Source: Paracoccus methylarcula
Lineage (GTDB): Bacteria; Pseudomonadota; Alphaproteobacteria; Rhodobacterales; Rhodobacteraceae
Direction: 5' to 3'
DNA: 64,000 nt
Assembly (NCBI RefSeq): GCF_003007735.2
Contig: NZ_PXNQ02000004.1
Coordinates: 124,001-188,000 of the forward strand
Below are positions 1 through 9,386 of this stretch, one piece after another. The notes beneath the pieces were generated by a model. That model was given only the letters and a program-made list of their open reading frames with translations, did not search any database and was not told the origin of the DNA. The translations under genes and the position numbers were made by a program. Position 1 is the stretch's first letter; each line of letters opens with the position of its first letter.

Positions 1-643
1 CGCCGAAACCCTGATAGGCAAGGTCGATCAAGGGCACTGCCCCGGATTTTTCCAGGATCGCGGCGACTTCCTCCCATTGCTCCGCCGTCAGGTTGGCGCC
101 GGTCGGGTTGTGGCAGCAGCCATGCAGCAGCACCACGTCGCCCTTTCCGGCCCTGGCGATATCCTCTTTCATCGCCTCGAAAGCGACGCCGCGGGAGTCG
201 TTGTCGAAATACCGGTATTCGACAAAGGGCAGACCCATGAATTTCATGATCGACAGATGGTTGGGCCATGTCGGATCCGAGACATGGACGGTCACGCCGG
301 GATTGGCCAACCGTGCCAGTTCCAGCGCCTGGCGGACAGCGCCGGTGCCGCCAACCGTGGCCAACGAGGCGAGTCGGTCGGACGGCACCTCGCCCAGCAC
401 CATCTGCGCCATGGCGTTGCGGAATTCCGGCTCGCCGGCAAGGCCGGTATAGGCCTTGGTGGTTTGCGCCTCCCAGATCCGCTGCTCGGCGGTCTTGACC
501 GCGCGCATGACCGGGGTCACGCCTTCGGGGTTCCTGTAGACCCCGACGCCCAGGTCGATCTTGCCCTGGCGCGTGTCGGCCTTGTATTCCTCGATCAGCA
601 TCAGGATCTTGTCGGCGGCTTGCGGTTTCAGATCTGTCAGCAT
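1..643 (-). CDS. Aromatic amino acid aminotransferase, N-terminal part (runs off the window)
   Basis: Translating the complement from ATG at 643 gives an uninterrupted frame to base 1 that begins MLTDLKPQAADKILMLIEEY. It is the N-terminal ~214 residues of a fold-type I PLP aminotransferase of the AspC/TyrB group. Visible family features are the DLGVGVY start region, the glycine-rich TVGGTGAVRQ cofactor-phosphate loop and the HGCCHNPTGANLT segment. The Schiff-base lysine lies beyond the window. By family it transaminates aromatic amino acids or aspartate with 2-oxoglutarate in the cytosol. Its ATG overlaps the stop of the sulfurtransferase gene upstream (TGATG), so the two are probably co-translated. 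Substrate preference cannot be read from this part. Confidence 0.88.
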   Translation of the reverse strand, partial: MLTDLKPQAADKILMLIEEYKADTRQGKIDLGVGVYRNPEGVTPVMRAVKTAEQRIWEAQTTKAYTGLAGEPEFRNAMAQMVLGEVPSDRLASLATVGGTGAVRQALELARLANPGVTVHVSDPTWPNHLSIMKFMGLPFVEYRYFDNDSRGVAFEAMKEDIARAGKGDVVLLHGCCHNPTGANLTAEQWEEVAAILEKSGAVPLIDLAYQGFG

Positions 644-1497
644 CAGGCGTCTCCGGTTGCGATTTCGAGGTCGGGAAAACTGCCCCACTCGGTCCAGCTT
701 CCGTCGTAGAGCGAATGGTTGCGGTGGCCGATCCGCTCCAGCGCGAGGCTGAGGACCGCCGCGGTCACGCCGCTGCCGCAACTGGTGATGGCGGGTTTCG
801 ACAGGTCCACCCCGGCTGCTTCGAATGCGGCGCGAAGGGCATCGGGGGACTTCATCGTGCCGTCCTTGTTCAGCAGATGGCCGAAGGGCAGGTTCCTCGC
901 GCCCGGAATATGGCCGGCCCGCAGGCCGGGGCGCGGCTCGTCGGCCTCGCCGCGGAAACGTTCCGGGGCACGCGCGTCGATGATCTCGTGATCGCCCAGC
1001 TTCGAGGCAGCGGCGACCTGTGTCACGTCGCGCACCAGCCCCGCCTGACGCTGCACGGTGATGTGACGGTCGCGCAAGACCGGCGGCATGTCCTCGACCG
1101 GGCGGCCCTCGGCCTGCCATTTGGCGAAGCCGCCATCCAGCACCGCCACGTCGGTCTTGCCCATCAGGCGGAAAGTCCACCAGAGACGGGCGGCGCTGCG
1201 GACATCGGAATTGTCATAGACCACCACCTGGTGGCCGTCACCCACGCCCATCGCCCTCATCCGGCTGATGAACATCTCGACCGGAGGGGCCATATGCGGC
1301 AGGGCGCTGCGCTTGTCGGAAATCTCGTCGAGGTCGAAGAAGCGTGCGCCGGGGATATGCGCGGCGTCATATTCGGCGCGGGCATCGCGGCCAGTTGCGG
1401 GCATATGCCAGCTTGCGTCGATCACCCGCAGATCGGGATCGTTCAGATGCTTGCCCAGCCATTCGGTGGAAACCAGCGTTTTCGGATCGTCCTGCAT
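643..1497 (-). CDS. sseA: 3-mercaptopyruvate sulfurtransferase (two-domain rhodanese)
   Basis: A 284-residue tandem rhodanese that transfers sulfur from 3-mercaptopyruvate to a thiol acceptor or cyanide. The N-terminal rhodanese domain (about 10-135) is inactive and structural. The C-terminal domain (about 155-280) carries the active loop CGSGVT, with the catalytic Cys near residue 240; CGSGVT rather than CRKGVT points to mercaptopyruvate rather than thiosulfate. I chose the ATG at 1497, which has a purine-rich AAGGGGGG five bases upstream; a GTG two codons earlier is also in frame. The gene overlaps the aminotransferase downstream, which fits cysteine/aromatic transamination supplying keto acids. 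Function is by family. Confidence 0.88.
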   Translation of the reverse strand: MQDDPKTLVSTEWLGKHLNDPDLRVIDASWHMPATGRDARAEYDAAHIPGARFFDLDEISDKRSALPHMAPPVEMFISRMRAMGVGDGHQVVVYDNSDVRSAARLWWTFRLMGKTDVAVLDGGFAKWQAEGRPVEDMPPVLRDRHITVQRQAGLVRDVTQVAAASKLGDHEIIDARAPERFRGEADEPRPGLRAGHIPGARNLPFGHLLNKDGTMKSPDALRAAFEAAGVDLSKPAITSCGSGVTAAVLSLALERIGHRNHSLYDGSWTEWGSFPDLEIATGDA

Positions 1498-1567
1498 CCG
1501 CACCCCCCTTGTCGGTACTGGCCCGATTTACAGGCGGAAGGGGCAGGCTGCAATGGCGGGATTGATC

Positions 1568-2044
1568 TCATCCCCCCTGTTTGAGCAATCGCTGCTTCTG
1601 CCGGTTCCAGTCGCGCTTGGCCGAGGTCTCGCGCTTGTCGGCGATTTTCTTGCCCTTGGCGACGCCGATCTTCAGCTTTACCAGCCCGCGATGGTTGAAA
1701 TACATGACCAGCGGCACCAGCGTCATCCCTTCCCGTCCGACGGCCTGCCACAGCCGCGCAAGTTCCCGCTTGCTCACCAGCAGCTTGCGCTTGCGGCGTT
1801 CCTCATGCCCGAAGACACCGGCATTGGACAGCGCGGCGATATGGCCGTTGATCAGCCACAGCTCGCCATTCTCGATGGAGGCATAGCTTTCGGCGATATT
1901 CGACTGGCCGGTGCGCAGGGATTTCACCTCCGATCCGGTCAGCATGATGCCAACCTCCAGGTCGCTTTCGATGAAGTAATCGAAACGCGCCCGCCGGTTC
2001 TCGGCGATCACCTTGTAGTTCTTGTTTTCGCTTTCCTTGGCCAT
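1568..2044 (-). CDS. smpB: SsrA-binding protein SmpB
   Basis: A 158-residue protein with full SmpB architecture: an OB-fold core with the [20 protein letters not shown] and GSEVKSLR motifs, and a basic C-terminal tail ([20 protein letters not shown]) that enters the ribosomal decoding channel. It binds tmRNA and delivers it to stalled ribosomes for trans-translation. Length is standard for the family. The tmRNA gene itself is not in the window. The start at 2044 faces the start of a P1 peptidase gene, leaving about 100 bases for both promoters. Confidence 0.97.
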   Translation of the reverse strand: MAKESENKNYKVIAENRRARFDYFIESDLEVGIMLTGSEVKSLRTGQSNIAESYASIENGELWLINGHIAALSNAGVFGHEERRKRKLLVSKRELARLWQAVGREGMTLVPLVMYFNHRGLVKLKIGVAKGKKIADKRETSAKRDWNRQKQRLLKQGG

Positions 2045-2145
2045 GACGGCATCAGATAGGGATCGGTTCCGGCAAAGTAAAGATTTCCCGGCTTGCGGCG
2101 GATGCGAGCCTTGCCCAGACTGCCGATGGCAAGAGGAGAGCCAGG

Positions 2146-3141
2146 ATGAGACCGGGACCCCGCAATCTGATCACCGATGTCACCGGCCTGCGGGTCGGCA
2201 ATGCGCAGGACGCGGAATTGCGTTCCGGCGTGACCGTGCTGACCGGCGACGCACCCTTCGCCGCCTCGGTGCATGTCATGGGCGGCGCGCCGGGAACGCG
2301 GGACACCGACCTGTTGGCGCCCGACAAGCTGGTGTCACAGGTCGATGCGCTGGTGCTGTCGGGAGGGTCCGGATTCGGCGTGGCTGCTTGTGACGGGGTG
2401 ATGGCAGGGCTGGCTGCGGAGGGCCGCGGCTTTGCCGTGGGCGAGGCACGGGTGCCGATCGTGCCCGGTGCGATTCTGTTCGACCTGCTCAATGGCGGAC
2501 AGAAGGATTGGGCAGAAAACCCCTATCCCGGATTGGGCTTGCGGGCTTACAAGGCCGCGACTTCGGAATTTGCCATCGGCAGTGAAGGTGCGGGGACCGG
2601 AGCCATGACCGCACGCTTGTGGGGCGGTCTGGGCTCGACCTCGGCGGTGCTGGAGAACGGGATGACGGTGGGGGCGTTGGTGGCCGTCAACGCGCTCGGC
2701 TCGGCCACGGTAGGCGATACGGCGCATTTCTGGGCTGCTCCGTGGGAATTGGAGGGCGAATTTGGCGGCCTCGGACTGCCGGCCGAATTTCCCGCCGATG
2801 TCGAACCCTTGCCCTTCAAGCGCCCGGGCGAAGCCACCACCATTGCCATCGTCGCGACCGATGTGGCGATGGACAAGGCCGGTCTGCAAAGGCTGGCGAC
2901 AGCGGCGCATGACGGGCTGGCCCGGGCGCTGGTCCCCAGCCACACGCCGCTTGATGGCGATCTGGTATTTGCCGTCTCGACCGGAGCGACGCCCATGCGG
3001 GATCCACTCGCGGATTCGTTCCTGCTTGGTCATGCGGCGGCATCGGTTCTGGCACGGGCGATTGCGCGCGCCGTCCATGCCGCCAATTCCCGCCCCGGTG
3101 ATCGCCGGGCTTGCTGGCGGGACATCGCGGAACGGGGGTGA
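2146..3141 (+). CDS. P1 (S58/DmpA) family peptidase
   Basis: A 331-residue member of the DmpA/BapA L-aminopeptidase-D-esterase family, autoprocessing N-terminal nucleophile hydrolases. Visible motifs are the N-terminal [40 protein letters not shown], and [20 protein letters not shown]. By comparison with the family, self-cleavage should occur before the Thr at about 231 in the [10 protein letters not shown] segment; the two fragments then form the active enzyme. A strong AAGAGGAG ribosome site precedes ATG 2146. No signal peptide is visible, so it is probably cytosolic. The natural substrate (small peptides, amides or esters) cannot be inferred from sequence. Confidence 0.88.
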   Translation: MRPGPRNLITDVTGLRVGNAQDAELRSGVTVLTGDAPFAASVHVMGGAPGTRDTDLLAPDKLVSQVDALVLSGGSGFGVAACDGVMAGLAAEGRGFAVGEARVPIVPGAILFDLLNGGQKDWAENPYPGLGLRAYKAATSEFAIGSEGAGTGAMTARLWGGLGSTSAVLENGMTVGALVAVNALGSATVGDTAHFWAAPWELEGEFGGLGLPAEFPADVEPLPFKRPGEATTIAIVATDVAMDKAGLQRLATAAHDGLARALVPSHTPLDGDLVFAVSTGATPMRDPLADSFLLGHAAASVLARAIARAVHAANSRPGDRRACWRDIAERG

Positions 3142-3213
3142 TTCCGCCGGCACTTGCGGTCAGATCGCCAACAAGCCATTTTGCAGCCGCCTATCTGCCA
3201 GAGGAATCCCGCC

Positions 3214-4305
3214 ATGGATCTGCCCACATTGCTGACCGACATATCCGAGCGCTTGGGCGATCTGACCACGGCGCTGATGATAGGGCTGTTGACTGGCGCG
3301 CTGTTCGGCTTTGCGGCGCAGCGATCGGCCTTTTGCCTGCGTTCGGCGGCGGTGGAGCTGGCGCGAGGCCGTCCGGGGCCGCGTATGGCAGTCTGGCTGA
3401 TGGCAGTCGGGGCGGCGGTGCTGTCGGCGCAGGGCGCGCGGATGGCGGGACTGTTCGACGCGGATACGGCGCAACTGATGAATTTCGCCGGAAGCTGGTC
3501 CGGAGCCGTCATCGGTGGATTGATCTTTGGCATCGGCATGGTGCTGGCGCGGGGCTGTTCGGGAAGGCTTCTGGTTCTGGCAGGCTCCGGAAATCTGCGC
3601 TGCATGCTGGCCGGGCTGGTCTTTGCGCTGGTCGCGCAGTTCACCATTGCGGGTTTCCTTGCCCCGGTGCGGCAATGGGTAAACGGAATGTCGATGACCG
3701 CCGGAGGCCGCAACATGGAATTGCTGGCCGAATTCGGCGCGGGGCCGCTGGCCGGGGTTCTGATCGGCGCAATCATGCTGCTTGCGGCAATCGCTCTGGC
3801 CGGACGCGTGCGGATCGGGCGTGCTGCGGGCATCTTTGCAGTGATCACGGGAATCGCCATCACCATCGGTTGGGTGCTGACCTATACGCAATCGCTGGTC
3901 TCGTTCGAGCCTCTGGGCGTGGTCTCGGCCACTTTCGCGGCGCCTTCGGCGAATGTCGTGCTGTCGCTGATGACTGCCGAATTCGCTTTGGATTTCAGCC
4001 TTGGCCTGATCCCCGGAGTGTTTCTCGGGGCGTTCCTTGGCGCGCTGGTCGGCGGAGAATTGCGGCTGGAGGGTTATCACAGCGTTCCGCAAATGCTGCG
4101 CTCTCTTGGCGGTGGGGCGCTGATGGGTTTCGGAGGCGTGCTTGCGGGTGGCTGCGCGATCGGCGCCGGAGTCACGGGCGTGTCGATCTTCGTCGGGCCG
4201 CTGCTGCTGGCGACGGTCTGCTTCTTCATCGGCGCATGGGCGGCGGATCGGGTCGTGGATCGCGAGGCCGCCATGGCGCATGATCCGGTGCAACTTCAGC
4301 GCTGA
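3214..4305 (+). CDS. YeeE/YedE family thiosulfate (sulfur) importer
   Basis: A 363-residue inner-membrane protein with about nine to ten hydrophobic segments in two repeats, typical of the YeeE/YedE (TsuA) family. Three cysteines in family-conserved loops are present: Cys41 (AAQRSAFCLR), Cys115 (ARGCSGR) and Cys314 (AGGCAIGAG). In characterised YeeE proteins these three positions relay thiosulfate across the membrane by transient S-S contacts. ATG 3214 is chosen because AGAGGA lies about ten bases upstream. No tusA/yeeD gene is adjacent. The gene meets xerC tail to tail with a single base between them, so no terminator fits there. Confidence 0.87.
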   Translation: MDLPTLLTDISERLGDLTTALMIGLLTGALFGFAAQRSAFCLRSAAVELARGRPGPRMAVWLMAVGAAVLSAQGARMAGLFDADTAQLMNFAGSWSGAVIGGLIFGIGMVLARGCSGRLLVLAGSGNLRCMLAGLVFALVAQFTIAGFLAPVRQWVNGMSMTAGGRNMELLAEFGAGPLAGVLIGAIMLLAAIALAGRVRIGRAAGIFAVITGIAITIGWVLTYTQSLVSFEPLGVVSATFAAPSANVVLSLMTAEFALDFSLGLIPGVFLGAFLGALVGGELRLEGYHSVPQMLRSLGGGALMGFGGVLAGGCAIGAGVTGVSIFVGPLLLATVCFFIGAWAADRVVDREAAMAHDPVQLQR

Positions 4306-4306
4306 A

Positions 4307-5242
4307 TCAGCGCCGCGGATGGGCGGCACGATAGACGGCCATCAGATGGGCATCATCTACGCCGGTATAGACCTGCGTCGTGGACAGGCTGGCATGGCCC
4401 AGGAGTTCCTGGATGGTGCGCAGATCCCCTCCGGCGGCCAGCAGATGGGTGGCGAAGGAATGGCGCAGCGCATGGGGCGTGGCCGAAGGTGGCAGTCCCA
4501 GGGCGGCACGAGCGCTACGCAGCGCGGTGGCGATGGCATCCGATCCCAGCCTGCCGCCACGCACGCCCCGGAACAGTGCCTGATCGGGGGTCAGCCGCCA
4601 CGGGCAAAGGCGCAGATATTCGGCCACCGCATCGCGGGCTACGGGCAGCATCGGCACATGCCGTTCCTTGCCGCCCTTGCCGGTAATCGTCAGCGCCTCG
4701 CGAAAGGGCCAGTCGCAGCCATTCAGCCCCAAAGCCTCGGATATTCGCAAACCGCAGCCCCAAAGCAGCGTCATCACCGCGACATCACGGGCGGCGACCC
4801 AGGGCGTGTCATGCCCCACCGCAACCATGTCCAGCGCATCCTGCGCCTGATCCGGCGAGAGCGGGCGTGGTAGGGAGCGGGCATATTTCGGGCTGCGGGC
4901 CGAGAGCGCGGCTGACAGGTCGAACCCTTCGCGATCCGAGAGCCAGCGCAGGAAACTGCGCACCGCCGATTGCCTTCGCGCCAAGGAACGCGCACCCAGC
5001 CCCCGCGCCCGTTCAGAGGCGGCGAAGGCGCGCATATCCGCCTGCCGCAGGGAGGCCAGCGATTTCGGCGTGGCAGCCTCGCCGTGATGCCCGCCCAGGA
5101 AACCGAGGAAGGCCAGCAGGTCGGCGCGATAAGCGGTAATGGTATGAGCGGAACGGTCGCGGGTCGCGGCCTCTATCTCCAGCCAGCGGGCCAGCGCATC
5201 CGCCATGGCGGGAGCGAGGGCCAGCGGGCCGGGCGAGGTCAT
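4307..5242 (-). CDS. xerC: Site-specific tyrosine recombinase XerC
   Basis: A 311-residue tyrosine recombinase that, with XerD, resolves chromosome dimers at dif. The N-terminal SAM-like core-binding domain spans about 12-105. The catalytic domain carries the set Arg166 (CGLRISE), Lys189 (TGKGGKER), His257/Arg260 (HALRHSFATHLL), His283 (LGHASLSTTQ) and nucleophile Tyr292. Its start overlaps the stop of the DUF484 gene by four bases, an arrangement seen in many proteobacteria and one reason to call it the housekeeping enzyme and not a phage or integron integrase. No attachment repeats flank it. Confidence 0.95.
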   Translation of the reverse strand: MTSPGPLALAPAMADALARWLEIEAATRDRSAHTITAYRADLLAFLGFLGGHHGEAATPKSLASLRQADMRAFAASERARGLGARSLARRQSAVRSFLRWLSDREGFDLSAALSARSPKYARSLPRPLSPDQAQDALDMVAVGHDTPWVAARDVAVMTLLWGCGLRISEALGLNGCDWPFREALTITGKGGKERHVPMLPVARDAVAEYLRLCPWRLTPDQALFRGVRGGRLGSDAIATALRSARAALGLPPSATPHALRHSFATHLLAAGGDLRTIQELLGHASLSTTQVYTGVDDAHLMAVYRAAHPRR

Positions 5243-5922
5243 GCCCGCAGCCGCATGATCAGCACCAGCCGGAACACCTGCCCGAAGAACCGCAGCAGGT
5301 CGGTGCCATGGGCGGGCATGAAGCGCGACTTGTCGGCGCTGCCCATCAGCAGCATCGCCTTTGGGCGCTTGGCCCCCAGGTCAAGAGGCAGCAACGCCTC
5401 CGAGGCGACTTCACGGGCATGGGCCGGCTTGGTGATGGATTCGGCGGGGCGCAGGATGATGTCGTCACCGCGGGGCGCGCGGCGGCCTGCGGCGATGATC
5501 TGGTCGATACTGCCTTCAGGCGTGACGATCACATCCTCGGGCAGGCCCTGGATTGCCGGCATTTCCTCGACCACCAACCGCAGGGTCTCGATCCGCAGAA
5601 GCGGCGCGATCTCGGTCTGAAGGCTGTGGATGAATTCCTCCAGATCAGCGGCTTCCAGCAGGCCGATCACCGCTCGATGCACCACCGCCGTTCCCGACTG
5701 GTTGTCATAGGCGGTGGCGATCACGCTTTCATGCTGCGCCTCGAGCCGGTCGAGCCGGGTTTCCAGCGCCTCCATCGCGCGGCCGCGAATGTCGATGACA
5801 TTCTCGCCGATCTCGGCCTCGCGCGCATCGACAAGTGCCCGCATCAGGTCGCGATCGGCCAGGATGGCGCCGGGATCGGCCAGAAGCTTGTCTCGAATCT
5901 CCTGATCGAGTTCCAACGTCAT
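5239..5922 (-). CDS. DUF484 family GAF-like protein, xerC partner
   Basis: A protein of about 227 residues of the DUF484 family, GAF-domain-like proteins of unknown function usually encoded just upstream of xerC. The N-terminal region starts TLELDQEIRDKLLADPGAIL (the usual family opening with a 'P..IL.D..LM..L' pattern), followed by a helical stretch rich in Glu/Arg (about 35-75) that may dimerise. The C-terminal part has the KAMLLMGSADKSRFMPAHGT segment seen in the family. ATG 5922 follows AAAGGGG at good spacing; an in-frame ATG seven codons earlier is possible. Its stop overlaps xerC (ATGA), so the two are translationally coupled. Confidence 0.9.
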   Translation of the reverse strand: MTLELDQEIRDKLLADPGAILADRDLMRALVDAREAEIGENVIDIRGRAMEALETRLDRLEAQHESVIATAYDNQSGTAVVHRAVIGLLEAADLEEFIHSLQTEIAPLLRIETLRLVVEEMPAIQGLPEDVIVTPEGSIDQIIAAGRRAPRGDDIILRPAESITKPAHAREVASEALLPLDLGAKRPKAMLLMGSADKSRFMPAHGTDLLRFFGQVFRLVLIMRLRA

Positions 5923-5950
5923 TCCTGCCCCTTTCGATGTCATGCCGTTC

Positions 5951-6604
5951 TCAGCCGATCTTCTGACCGGTCTTTTCCCAATCGGCATTGAACTGCGCCA
6001 GACCCTTGTCGGTCAAGATATGGTTCGCCATCGACTTGATGACGGCGGGCGGCGCGGTGATGACATCGGTGCCGATCTTGCCAACCTCGATGATATGGTT
6101 GACCGAGCGGATCGAGGCCGCGAGGATCTCTGTCTCGTAGCCGTAATTGTCGTAGATTTCCCGGATATCGGCGATCAGTTCGACCCCATCCAGGTGGATG
6201 TCGTCCAGCCGGCCGATGAAGGGGCTGATGAAGGTCGCACCGGCCTTCGCCGCCAGGATCGCCTGCGCAGACGAGAAGCACAGGGTGACATTGACCATAT
6301 GGCCCTCGTCCGACAGCGCGCGGCAGGCTTTCAGCCCGTCCCATGTCAGCGGCACCTTCACGGCGATATTGTCGGCGATCTTGGCCAGCGTCTTGCCTTC
6401 GCGGATCATGTCCTCGGCCTTCTCGGCCACGACCTCGGCGCTGACCGGGCCATCCACCATCTCGCAGATCTCGCGGGTGACCTCGGTGATGTCGCGCCCG
6501 GCTTTCAGGATCAGCGAGGGGTTGGTCGTCACACCATCCACCATGCCCAGATCATTGAGCTCCCTGATAGCGGCAACATCTGCGGTATCGACAAAGAATT
6601 TCAT
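5951..6604 (-). CDS. tal: Transaldolase, small (TalC/MipB) type
   Basis: A 217-residue class I aldolase of the short transaldolase/fructose-6-phosphate aldolase family. It starts [10 protein letters not shown], and the Schiff-base lysine is Lys83 in the KVPLTWDGL motif. The residue that separates the two activities is Glu here (SAEV, Glu57), as in true transaldolases, whereas fructose-6-phosphate aldolases have Gln. It therefore most likely moves a dihydroxyacetone unit in the non-oxidative pentose phosphate pathway. The TTNPSL and TLCFSSAQA motifs are intact. It is divergent from priA and sits upstream of DUF484-xerC with a short gap. Confidence 0.93.
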   Translation of the reverse strand: MKFFVDTADVAAIRELNDLGMVDGVTTNPSLILKAGRDITEVTREICEMVDGPVSAEVVAEKAEDMIREGKTLAKIADNIAVKVPLTWDGLKACRALSDEGHMVNVTLCFSSAQAILAAKAGATFISPFIGRLDDIHLDGVELIADIREIYDNYGYETEILAASIRSVNHIIEVGKIGTDVITAPPAVIKSMANHILTDKGLAQFNADWEKTGQKIG

Positions 6605-6725
6605 GGTCCGGCTCCCTTTGTGGCGGTTCGTGAGCGTCATACTCCAGATGGGGTCCGTCGGAAAGAGGGACAACCCGTGATGCGCGGGCTTGCAACCTGC
6701 CCGTCAGGTCGGCTTTATCTGCGCA

Positions 6726-8933
6726 ATGAGCCATGACAGCCCGCCCGCCTATTTTCCGCCGCGCAGCCGGATTGCCGTGCTGACGACCGAACCCGTGGGC
6801 GTGCTGGACTACCTGGCGCCCGAGGATGGCGTCAGGCAAGGGCAACTCGTGCGCGTGCCGCTTGGGCCGCGCCGGGTGCTGGGGCTGGTCTGGGGCGAGG
6901 GAACCGGCGATTTCGATCTGGCCAAGCTGCGCCCGGTCGGCAAGGCGCTGGAGGCAGAGCCGTTCCAGCCCGGCTTTATCGATTTCCTGATCCGCGCCGC
7001 CGATTACACCCTGACACCGCCGCCCCTGATGCTGCGCATGGCCACGCGCGCGCCGGATCTGGACCAACCGCCCGCCGCCCGCCGCGTCATCGTGCCCGCC
7101 GGCGAGCCCCCCGACCGGATGACCGAGGCGCGTTCGCGCGTCCTGCAGGTCATGAACGATCACGGCGGGGCCAGTTTCGCGCCGTCCGAGCTGGCGCAAC
7201 TGGCCGGGGTCGGGACATCGGTGGTCAAGGGCCTTGTCACGCAAGGCACGCTGGCCGAGATAGAGGCGCCGCGCGATCTGCCCTATCCGCGTCTCGATCC
7301 ATCGCTGCCCGGAAAACCGCTTGCCGAGGATCAGCAGGCCGCCGCCGACAGTCTGCGCGGCGCGATCCACGAAGGAGGCTATGGCACCACGCTGCTGCGC
7401 GGCGTCACCGGCTCGGGCAAGACAGAGGTTTATCTGGAGGCCGTCGCCGAATGTTTGGTGCAGGGGAGGCAGGCGCTTGTCCTGCTGCCGGAAATCGCGC
7501 TTTCGGCCGAGTTCCTGGAACGCGTCGAGGCACGTTTCGGCGCGCGTCCCGGCGAATGGCACAGCGGCATCACCCGCACCGAGCGCCGCCGCCTGTGGCA
7601 TATGGCCGGGCGCGGAGAGGTCGGGCTGGTGGTCGGTGCGCGCTCGGCGCTGTTCCTGCCCTTTCGCGACCTAGGGCTGATCGTCGTCGATGAGGAACAT
7701 GACGGCAGCTACAAGCAGGAGGACGTGGTCTACTACAATGCCCGCGACATGGCGGTGCTGCGGGCCTCGATCTGCAAGGCGCAGGTGGTGCTGGCCTCGG
7801 CGACGCCAAGCCTTGAAAGCTGGGTGAATGCGGGAGCCGGGAAATACCGGCGGCTCGATCTGCGCTCGCGCTATGGCGAGGCGGAACTGCCCGACATGAC
7901 CGCCATCGACCTGCGGGCCGAGGACATGCCTTCGGGGCGCTGGATCTCTCCGACTTTGGCCGGGGCGGTCGAGACGCGGCTGGCACAGGGTCAGCAATCG
8001 CTGCTGTTTCTGAACCGAAGGGGGTTCGCGCCGGTGACGGTCTGCCGGGCATGTGGCGAGCAGATCGGCTGTCATCAATGCGATGCGCGGATGGTCGAAC
8101 ATCGTTTCCAGAACCGCCTTGTCTGTCACCAATGCGGCGAGACGCGGGCCATCCCCACCGCCTGCCCGTCCTGCGGGGTGGAGGGCAAGCTGGCGCCTAT
8201 CGGACCCGGCGTCGAACGCATCGCCGAAGAGGTCGCGGAAAGGTTTCCCGAGGCCAAGGCGACAGTTCTTTCCTCGGACCTGTTCCATTCGGCGCGGGCG
8301 CTGAAAGAGACCATCGCGGCGATTGCCGAGGGCGATACGGATATCATCATCGGCACACAGATCGTCGCGAAAGGGCATAATTTCCCACGGCTTACGCTGG
8401 TGGGTGTCATCGATGCCGATCTTGGGCTGCAGGGCGCCGATCTGCGCGCGGCAGAACGGTCCTTCCAGTTGATGCGGCAGGTGGCGGGGCGCGCGGGGCG
8501 GCAATCCGGGCAGGCTCCGGGCGTGGCGATGCTGCAGACACATCAGCCCGATCACGCGGTCATCCGGGCGATCCTGTCGGGCGAGGACGAGAGTTTCTGG
8601 GATGCCGAGGCGGCGGCGCGCCAGGCGGTCGGGATGCCGCCCTTCGGGCGGTTGGCGGGGATCATCCTGTCGCATCCCGACCTGGCCACGGTCTCGGCAT
8701 TCGCGCGGCAACTGGCGGAAAACGCGGGGATTCTGCGCGAGGCCGGGGCCGAGTTATGGGGGCCTGCACCGGCTCCGATCGCGCGGGTCAGGGGCCGTCA
8801 GCGGATGCGGATGTTGATCCACGCACCGCGCCAGGCCCCGCTGCAGGCGGCGATTGCCGATTGGCTGGCACCGCACAAGCCGCCAAGCAATCTGCGGCTG
8901 GCCGTGGATATCGATCCGCAAAGCTTTTTGTAG
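6726..8933 (+). CDS. priA: Primosomal protein N' (replication restart helicase PriA)
   Basis: A 735-residue PriA, complete. The N-terminal DNA-binding domain covers about 1-180 and a winged-helix region follows. The superfamily 2 helicase core has Walker A GVTGSGKTE (from residue 226), the DEEH Walker B box (about 322) and the ASATPS motif. The zinc-binding insert lies at about 440-483 with CRACG, CHQCD, CHQCG and CPSCG pairs. The C-terminal RecA-like lobe has the QMVAKGHNF-type motif as QIVAKGHNF and the ADLGLQGADLRAAER segment. It remodels stalled forks and loads the replicative helicase. I start at ATG 6726 (MSHDSPP), divergent from tal. Confidence 0.97.
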   Translation: MSHDSPPAYFPPRSRIAVLTTEPVGVLDYLAPEDGVRQGQLVRVPLGPRRVLGLVWGEGTGDFDLAKLRPVGKALEAEPFQPGFIDFLIRAADYTLTPPPLMLRMATRAPDLDQPPAARRVIVPAGEPPDRMTEARSRVLQVMNDHGGASFAPSELAQLAGVGTSVVKGLVTQGTLAEIEAPRDLPYPRLDPSLPGKPLAEDQQAAADSLRGAIHEGGYGTTLLRGVTGSGKTEVYLEAVAECLVQGRQALVLLPEIALSAEFLERVEARFGARPGEWHSGITRTERRRLWHMAGRGEVGLVVGARSALFLPFRDLGLIVVDEEHDGSYKQEDVVYYNARDMAVLRASICKAQVVLASATPSLESWVNAGAGKYRRLDLRSRYGEAELPDMTAIDLRAEDMPSGRWISPTLAGAVETRLAQGQQSLLFLNRRGFAPVTVCRACGEQIGCHQCDARMVEHRFQNRLVCHQCGETRAIPTACPSCGVEGKLAPIGPGVERIAEEVAERFPEAKATVLSSDLFHSARALKETIAAIAEGDTDIIIGTQIVAKGHNFPRLTLVGVIDADLGLQGADLRAAERSFQLMRQVAGRAGRQSGQAPGVAMLQTHQPDHAVIRAILSGEDESFWDAEAAARQAVGMPPFGRLAGIILSHPDLATVSAFARQLAENAGILREAGAELWGPAPAPIARVRGRQRMRMLIHAPRQAPLQAAIADWLAPHKPPSNLRLAVDIDPQSFL

Positions 8934-8962
8934 AATCCGGCCGATAGCCTTGCTGGTCTTGC

Positions 8963-8978
8963 CCGCGTAGCAACGCGG
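8963..8978. terminator. Small GC hairpin downstream of priA
   Basis: CCGCGT-AGCA-ACGCGG is a perfect six-base stem with a four-base loop, about 30 bases after the priA stop. There is no T-run after it, so intrinsic termination is uncertain. Nothing else is visible in the 214 bases between priA and the next gene. Confidence 0.3.
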
Positions 8979-9147
8979 CAGTTCAGGCCGCCAATACCGG
9001 GAATCTGGCCGCGCAACCCCTGCACAGGCAGCGAGCGTTGCATAGGTGGTTCAACGCTATCCTTGCGATTGAAACTGGATCGCAAGGGAAATCGGCCCTT
9101 GCCAATGGCCGGAAGATCGCCGCATCTACCAGGAAAGGAGTTGGTTA

Positions 9148-9366
9148 ATGCGGTATCTTGTTTTCATGGTTTTTCTTGCAGGCCCTGCCATCGCGCAGGA
9201 TTGTCATCCGAGCTACGAGGGGGCATGCGTTCCGGTCGCCAGTGACGTGGATTGCGCCGGCGGCAGCGGAAACGGCCCCGAATATGTCCGGGGACCGATC
9301 CATGTCGTCGGGCCGGATGTATACGGGCTGGATCGGGATGGCGACGGTATCGCCTGCGAGCGGTGA
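9148..9366 (+). CDS. Small secreted excalibur-type calcium-binding protein
   Basis: A 72-residue protein with a signal peptide (MRYLVFMVFLAGPAIA, cleavage before QDC). The mature part ends in a family-typical excalibur motif, DRDGDGIACE, an EF-hand-like loop with Asp at alternating positions and a paired Cys. Four cysteines (DCHPS, ACVPV, DCAGG, ACE) could form two disulfides in the periplasm. AGGAAAGGAG is an excellent ribosome site nine bases before ATG. Excalibur domains bind calcium and often occur on extracellular nucleases or surface proteins; here the domain stands alone, so its role is unknown. Confidence 0.85.
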   Translation: MRYLVFMVFLAGPAIAQDCHPSYEGACVPVASDVDCAGGSGNGPEYVRGPIHVVGPDVYGLDRDGDGIACER

Positions 9367-9386
9367 ATCCCCGAACGGTCTGACGG

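Noticed and set aside
4307..5242. xerC as an integrase of a mobile element
   Set aside because: The adjacent DUF484 gene, family length and lack of flanking repeats or cargo genes point to the housekeeping recombinase.
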